Shown piece by piece: positions 5,931 to 10,137 of a stretch of DNA of 10,137 bases. Source of the stretch: an uncultured Acidobacteriota bacterium (GTDB taxonomy: Bacteria; Acidobacteriota; Blastocatellia; Pyrinomonadales; Pyrinomonadaceae). How positions within the stretch are numbered: the stretch's first letter is position 1; every line of letters starts with the position of its first letter. The notes beneath the pieces are model-generated. The model saw only the letters and a program-made list of their open reading frames with translations, had not been told where the DNA came from and made no database searches. The DNA lies in NCBI GenBank assembly GCA_902826385.1, contig CADEEU010000106.1:1-10137 (forward strand), written 5' to 3'. Made by a program: the position numbers and the translations under genes.

Positions 5931-8900
5931 TTAAGGTCTGGGTATTTCGATCTTCTTACCCGTCACAATCGTCGCCAGGCCGTATTTTTGCAGCGTTTGG
6001 TTCATCTTCGCCGTGTCGTCATCGACGAACTTATTGATCTCCGCAATTTTGGCTGGTAATTCCTTTTGCAGCATTTCGAAATTTTCACGCATCGTTGGCG
6101 TTGGACCGAAGTTGCCGGTTGAGATGGTGAAGTACAGTCCGCCGAGTTGATCGGCAAATCGCGATGGGGCAAAGCTGCCGTCTTCCGGGTTTGTTGCCAA
6201 CTGGCCGAGCAGGTCCGTCGTCCGTTTTTTGTAATCGGCGATGGCTTTTGTTAGATCTGCGGGCACTTCCGTCAAGCGGTCCTTTGCAACCGTCTCGATC
6301 TGATCGGTCTGCGTTTTTGCGCTATCCAGAAGGCGCAGGCCGTCGTTCATCGCTGAGTTCATGTCGCGCAGCTTCATAGCGAGATCGAGTTGCGACTGCA
6401 ATTCTGTCGGCGTTATCTGAACCGTTGGGTCGACACGCACCTCGACGCGTCGTTCGCCGATTTGTTTATCGCCGACAAAAAGCTTAACGGTGTAGGTGCC
6501 CGGCAAAACCTGCGGCCCACGCGGCGGCCCAAGAAATTCAAGCTGTTCGGGTGTCGGAGGCCTTCGCGAACGCGAGCCTTCATAGCTCAGGTTCCACGTC
6601 GCACGGTTTATTCCTTTCTCCTTCGGCAGGCTCTTGTTCTCAACAATCATCTTTCCGGCGGCATCGAACACCTGCATCTTGACTGCCGTTTTTTCGTCTG
6701 CTTTGTCTTTCAGATAGTAAGTGACGATCGCTCCGCCAGGCGGGTTCGGGCCGCGGAATATCTTGTCGCCGACGCCATAGCGGGTCATTCGAGTTGCAAA
6801 CCGGTGAGCCGGACGGATGTCGAACAGATAGCCCGTGTCTTTCAGCAGCTCGGCGTTCATCTGCTGAACGACCGATGCGTCGTCGAACACCCAAATGCTG
6901 CGGCCGTGCGTTGCGACGATCAGATCGTTATCGCGCGGATGAACGATAATGTCGTGCACAGCGACGCGGGGGAAATTTTTCATGTTCAACTCCCGCCAAC
7001 TGCGTCCGCCGTCCCAGCTTGCATATAGACCCAACTCAGTTCCCGCGTACAGAAGATTCGTATTCTTCGGGTCTTCGGTCACAACGTGCACGTACGCTTT
7101 TTCAGGCAGGTTGCCGCTAATGTTGGCAAAACTCTTGCCGCCGTCCGTCGTTTTGAACACGTAAGGCTTGTAATCGTCCAGTTTGTGACGGTCGAAAGCG
7201 ACGTAGGCGGTACTCGCGTTCGTCCTTGACGGCTCTACGTGAGAGACCGGGGAATCCTCCGGCAGGTTCGTGAAATTCTTCGTCATCAGAGTCCACGTCT
7301 TTCCCCCGTCCGCGGTCAACTGTAAATTACCGTCGTCAGAGCCGGCCCAAAGCATGTTTCTCTGCAACGGAGATTCGGCCAGCGAGATGACTGTCCCGTA
7401 ATATTCCGCCGAAGTGTTTTCGGGAAAGATCGGGCCGCCTGCATTCTTCAAACGCTCGCGGCGGTTCGTAGTCAGGTCGTCACTGATCGCGGTCCAGGTT
7501 TTGCCGAAATCGGTCGATTTATATACCGAGCTTCCAGCAAGATAGACGGTATTTTTGTCGTGCGGCGACAGAATGAGCGGAGCATTCCAGTTGAACCGCA
7601 CCTTGTCATTCTCCGCCGCTCCGCCGACGCCGAAAAATGGGACTACAAGCTGCTGCTCGCGGTTTTTCATATCCGTCCGGACGACGTTACCGCCCTGCGA
7701 TTCAGATAAGAAAAGGTCGGGATTGTCCGGATGCGCGATCGCGAAAAACCCATCGCCAAAGCTGATCATCCGCCAATCGTCATTGTGAATTCCCGTCGGC
7801 TCTCGGTTTCGCGACGGCCCGACCCATGTTCCGTTGTCCTGCAGGCCGCCGGAAATGTTGTAACACGGCGCCGCGTTGTCCGCGAATATCTGATAGAACT
7901 GCCCGGCGGCGAAATTGTTCACATATTCCCAGCTTACGCCCTCGTCGTAAGAAACGGCCACGCCGCCGTCCTGTCCCTGCCACACGCGTTTCGGGTTCGC
8001 CGGGTCGATCCAAAGAGCGTGGTAATCGATGTGCGTGCTCGGAGCAATGCGGTTGAACGTTCGCCCGCCGTCGAGCGATTTAAAGAGCGGCGAGGCGACC
8101 GCATAAACCTTGTTCTCATCGGTCGGGTCCACCTCGACCTGCGTGTAGTAAAATCCACGACCGACGATGTTTTGATTCCGGTAGACCTGACGGAACGTTT
8201 CGCCCTTGTCGTCGGAGCGATACAGCGTTCCCTCTTTTGCCTCCAGAATTGCGTAAACGACGTTCGCATTGCTCGGCGCGACGGCGAGCCCAATTCGGCC
8301 GATCATCTTCGGCAGTCCTTTGTCGATCTTGTTCCATGTCCGCCCGCCATCGGTCGAACGAAACACGCCGCCCTTGTCCGAACCGCTCGTGAAGGTCCAC
8401 GGCTTTCGCTCGAACCGCCACACTCCGGCGTGCAAAATGTTCGGATTCTGCGGGTCGATCTCCATGTCGGAGATGCCGTGCTGGTTGTCGACATAGAGCG
8501 TCTTCTGCCAAGTTCTGCCGCCGTCGGTTGTCATAAAAACGCCGCGTTCCTCGTTCGGCCCCCAAACGTGCCCGACGGCCGCTACGTACACCACATCAGG
8601 ATTTCTCGGATGCACGATTACCTTAGAGATCGTGTTCGAATCCTTTAAACCCATGTGCTTCCACGTTTTGCCGCCGTCGGTCGATTTGTAAACGCCGTCG
8701 CCGAAACTTACAGAATTGCGCGGATTACCCTCGCCCGTTCCGACCCAGACCACATCCGGATTGCCCGGCTCGAGCGCGATGTCGCCGACCGAGATCGTAT
8801 TCTGCCGGTCGAAGATCGGCGTCCACGACATTCCGCCGTTTGTGGTCTTAAAGATCCCTCCCGAACCGGTCGCCACGTAAACGATATTCGGATTTCCCGG

Positions 8901-9080
8901 CACGCCTTCCACATCCGCGATCCGCCCACCCATATTGGCCGGCCCAATGCTCCGCCAGCTCAAATTCGACATCGCCGCCGAAACCGAATCGGCGGACGAT
9001 TCTTGGGCGTATGATTCCGTAGCGAAAAAAACTGGTGTCAGCAACAATGCGATCGCGAAGCGCAAGGACAACGTTCTCAT
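5931..9080 (-). CDS. Large secreted Asp-box (BNR)/sortilin-like beta-propeller protein
   Basis: 1049 residues with a signal peptide (hydrophobic 8-20, likely cleavage after SYA at 23-25). Eleven Asp boxes of the form SxDxGxxW/F are visible, starting near residues 79, 133, 184, 242, 289, 335, 377, 522, 589, 644 and 688. Recurrent DPxNPxxVYxA strands lie between them. This is the pattern of a sortilin/VPS10-like or two-propeller BNR protein, spanning about 40-735. A gap in the boxes at 385-520 carries GGLQDNGTW (411-419) and HNDDWRMISFGDGFF. Residues about 780-885 look like a FlgD/Ig-type sandwich (INRATWNLSYEG, PGTYTVKLFVGD). About 890-1045 is helical and charged. The start is firm: AGGAG (minus 9094-9090) lies 9 nt before the ATG. 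Such proteins are often labelled glycosyl hydrolase, but no catalytic residues can be assigned. A binding or scaffolding role outside the cytoplasm is equally possible. No strong terminator follows. Confidence 0.88.
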   Translation of the reverse strand: MRTLSLRFAIALLLTPVFFATESYAQESSADSVSAAMSNLSWRSIGPANMGGRIADVEGVPGNPNIVYVATGSGGIFKTTNGGMSWTPIFDRQNTISVGDIALEPGNPDVVWVGTGEGNPRNSVSFGDGVYKSTDGGKTWKHMGLKDSNTISKVIVHPRNPDVVYVAAVGHVWGPNEERGVFMTTDGGRTWQKTLYVDNQHGISDMEIDPQNPNILHAGVWRFERKPWTFTSGSDKGGVFRSTDGGRTWNKIDKGLPKMIGRIGLAVAPSNANVVYAILEAKEGTLYRSDDKGETFRQVYRNQNIVGRGFYYTQVEVDPTDENKVYAVASPLFKSLDGGRTFNRIAPSTHIDYHALWIDPANPKRVWQGQDGGVAVSYDEGVSWEYVNNFAAGQFYQIFADNAAPCYNISGGLQDNGTWVGPSRNREPTGIHNDDWRMISFGDGFFAIAHPDNPDLFLSESQGGNVVRTDMKNREQQLVVPFFGVGGAAENDKVRFNWNAPLILSPHDKNTVYLAGSSVYKSTDFGKTWTAISDDLTTNRRERLKNAGGPIFPENTSAEYYGTVISLAESPLQRNMLWAGSDDGNLQLTADGGKTWTLMTKNFTNLPEDSPVSHVEPSRTNASTAYVAFDRHKLDDYKPYVFKTTDGGKSFANISGNLPEKAYVHVVTEDPKNTNLLYAGTELGLYASWDGGRSWRELNMKNFPRVAVHDIIVHPRDNDLIVATHGRSIWVFDDASVVQQMNAELLKDTGYLFDIRPAHRFATRMTRYGVGDKIFRGPNPPGGAIVTYYLKDKADEKTAVKMQVFDAAGKMIVENKSLPKEKGINRATWNLSYEGSRSRRPPTPEQLEFLGPPRGPQVLPGTYTVKLFVGDKQIGERRVEVRVDPTVQITPTELQSQLDLAMKLRDMNSAMNDGLRLLDSAKTQTDQIETVAKDRLTEVPADLTKAIADYKKRTTDLLGQLATNPEDGSFAPSRFADQLGGLYFTISTGNFGPTPTMRENFEMLQKELPAKIAEINKFVDDDTAKMNQTLQKYGLATIVTGKKIEIPRP

Positions 9081-9124
9081 TCGGGATTTCTCCTGGACTG
9101 ATTGTATTTAGGAACTTGAGTGAG

Positions 9125-9154
9125 ATGATACGCGAGTTTTGTGAAAAAGTTTAA
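9125..9154 (-). promoter_or_regulatory. Candidate promoter for the Asp-box protein gene
   Basis: On minus, TTAAAC (9154-9149) and TATCAT (9130-9125) are 18 nt apart, in an AT-rich stretch about 45 nt upstream of the start codon. The -10 matches consensus at 5/6; the -35 is poor. This is a pattern match only. The strong ribosome-binding site and the inverted repeat upstream support separate transcription from purE. Confidence 0.28.
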
Positions 9155-9171
9155 CCAAGGTAATTCTGCTT

Positions 9172-9220
9172 TGCGACTCTAAGAAAAACTCAGGAAGAAA
9201 AGAGAGAGAGAAGAGTCGCA
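9172..9220. repeat. 9-bp inverted repeat flanking a purine tract
   Basis: TGCGACTCT (9172-9180) and AGAGTCGCA (9212-9220) are perfect inverted repeats separated by 31 nt. That spacer is nearly all purine on plus (CT-rich on minus), including a run of GA repeats at about 9200-9211. It sits 30 bp after the purE stop and about 92 bp before the Asp-box gene start. There is no terminal T-run on minus, so a standard rho-independent terminator is doubtful. It may be a long-loop hairpin or a processing or regulatory site. Confidence 0.55.
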
Positions 9221-9250
9221 TTGAAGCGCCACAAGATTGGGATTCCGTCT

Positions 9251-9751
9251 CTATCTCGGTTTCGTTTTAAGGACCGCTTTGGTTTGCTTAGAGCGAAAGG
9301 CGTGAAGCTTTTTCCTGAGTTCTGGCCGCGAGTTTGCGAGAATCGCCACGGCGAGAAGTGCAGCATTTTTCGCTCCGGCCGGACCGATTGCGAGCGTGCC
9401 GACCGGAACACCTGCCGGCATCTGCGCGATCGACAGCAGCGAATCCAAACCCTTTAATGCCTTGCTTTCGACCGGAACGCCCAGCACCGGCAACACTGTC
9501 TGCGAAGCGCACATTCCCGGCAAATGTGCAGCACCGCCCGCACCGGCGATGATCACTTCGATGCCGCGTGACTCCGCCGCTTTCGCAAATTCAAACAGCA
9601 GGTCGGGCGTGCGGTGCGCCGACACGATCTTCGTCTCATGCGCGACGCCGAATTCGTCGAGCGTTTGAGAGGCGATCTCCATTGTCGGCCAGTCGCTTTT
9701 GCTACCCATAATGATCGATACAATCGGTTTTGAGGACATTTTTATCGCCAT
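9251..9751 (-). CDS. purE: N5-carboxyaminoimidazole ribonucleotide mutase PurE
   Basis: Class I PurE, a cytosolic purine-synthesis enzyme converting N5-CAIR to CAIR. Numbering from ATG at 9751 (166 residues), the phosphate-binding loop MGSKSDW is at 15-21. SAHRTP at 44-49 contains the catalytic His46, equivalent to His45 in E. coli. AGAGGAAHLPGM is near 70-81, and QMPAGVPVGTLAIG marks the second half of the active site. Length matches the family. The preceding TlpA-like gene ends TAG with its G at 9754, leaving a 2-nt gap before this ATG, so the two are almost certainly co-transcribed and coupled. A GTG at 9754 sharing that G, or ATG at 9739, are alternative starts. PurK, the usual partner that makes N5-CAIR, is not next to it here. 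Confidence 0.96.
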   Translation of the reverse strand: MAIKMSSKPIVSIIMGSKSDWPTMEIASQTLDEFGVAHETKIVSAHRTPDLLFEFAKAAESRGIEVIIAGAGGAAHLPGMCASQTVLPVLGVPVESKALKGLDSLLSIAQMPAGVPVGTLAIGPAGAKNAALLAVAILANSRPELRKKLHAFRSKQTKAVLKTKPR

Positions 9752-9753
9752 CA

Positions 9754-10137
9754 CTATTTTGCCAACTCCGCACGCACGGCCGATTCGAATTTGTCCCAGG
9801 CCCTGATCGTGCTTCGCCAGTAAACGATCTCGCCGGTTTTGCCGATAACGATATTTTTTGGATAGCCGGAAAATACGAACATGTCCATCGCCGGTTTTGC
9901 ATCCGCTGCGTGGGTGTAATCGAACTGCTCTTTTGTCAGGTACTTGCGAACGGCGGCGCCTGAGTCTGCGGTGATCGCCAGGAAAACGACGTTTTCATCG
10001 CTGACAAATCGAGTCTTAAAAGCATTGAGTTTCGGCTCGAGATCAATGCAAGCCGGACAGCCGATGAACCAGAAATTCAGGACGACGACCTTTCCCTTCA
10101 TATCGGCAAGCGAGATCGTTTTGCCATCAAGCGTCCG
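9754..10137 (-). CDS. TlpA/ResA-like thioredoxin-fold protein, C-terminal part
   Basis: Thiol-disulfide oxidoreductase-like protein of the AhpC/TSA-Redoxin/TlpA group. 127 residues are visible; the N-terminus lies beyond the right edge, because the frame stays open through the upstream codons, which read RTLDGKTISLAD, a typical TlpA lead-in. The active site is WFIGCPAC, a CxxC pair at visible residues 27 and 30. It is followed by the family's helix (EPKLNAF), a beta strand VVFLAITAD, and the cis-proline loop GYPKNIVIGKTGEIV. Members usually act on the outer face of the inner membrane in cytochrome maturation or disulfide reduction, but no signal peptide can be checked here. CPAC is less common than CxPC-type sites. 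The gene directly precedes purE and shares a transcript with it; a functional link is not obvious. Confidence 0.9.
   Translation of the reverse strand, partial: RTLDGKTISLADMKGKVVVLNFWFIGCPACIDLEPKLNAFKTRFVSDENVVFLAITADSGAAVRKYLTKEQFDYTHAADAKPAMDMFVFSGYPKNIVIGKTGEIVYWRSTIRAWDKFESAVRAELAK

Noticed and set aside
7731..8648. Plus-strand open frame of 305 codons
   Set aside because: It lies wholly antisense to the Asp-box protein gene, whose signal peptide, ribosome-binding site and repeats are unambiguous. The frame is Arg/Val-rich shadow sequence.

Overview
The window reads as ordinary chromosome from a Gram-negative-type bacterium of moderate GC content. The gene mix suggests Acidobacteriota, perhaps the Blastocatellia/Pyrinomonadaceae side: a very large secreted Asp-box (BNR) protein with a sortilin-like fold, a secreted S41 peptidase, and a FecR-domain protein fused to C-terminal beta-sandwich domains. 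That placement is inferred from family flavour; no rRNA or marker gene here settles it. Seven of the eight protein genes lie on the minus strand. Only crcB is on plus.

Layout from left to right. (1) 1-2647, minus: a tight operon transcribed leftward, terC (TerC/Alx membrane protein), a membrane-anchored FecR-domain protein, then a CDF zinc-type exporter cut by the window edge. Gaps are 7 and 13 nt, and the last gene uses a TTG start whose Shine-Dalgarno overlaps the previous stop codon. (2) 2648-3080: non-coding. It holds a candidate terC promoter, a roughly 155-nt leader with a long-range stem, and a striking nested inverted repeat of about 174 bp centred near 2937, built from four REP-like units. 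(3) 3081-4451, minus: a secreted S41 peptidase with a tricorn-like Ser-His dyad and no visible general-base lysine. (4) 4452-4871: non-coding, with two consecutive stem-loops, one compound and containing tandem TTGTTCC units. (5) 4872-5842: free methionine-R-sulfoxide reductase (minus) divergent from crcB (fluoride channel, plus) across 92 bp. (6) 5931-9080, minus: the 1049-residue secreted Asp-box protein, with its own strong ribosome-binding site. (7) 9172-9220: a 9-bp inverted repeat around a purine tract. (8) 9251-10137, minus: purE directly behind a TlpA-like thioredoxin-fold gene that runs off the right edge.

Together the genes cover metal and anion homeostasis (TerC, CDF, CrcB), thiol and methionine redox (TlpA-like protein, fRMsr), purine synthesis (PurE) and extracytoplasmic protein handling (S41, Asp-box protein, FecR-domain protein). 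I found no convincing defence system, mobile-element protein, CRISPR array, tRNA or rRNA. The most unusual content is non-coding: the nested REP-like inverted repeat, the terC leader and the compound stem-loop region. The FecR protein placed between two metal-transporter genes is the most interesting protein context.
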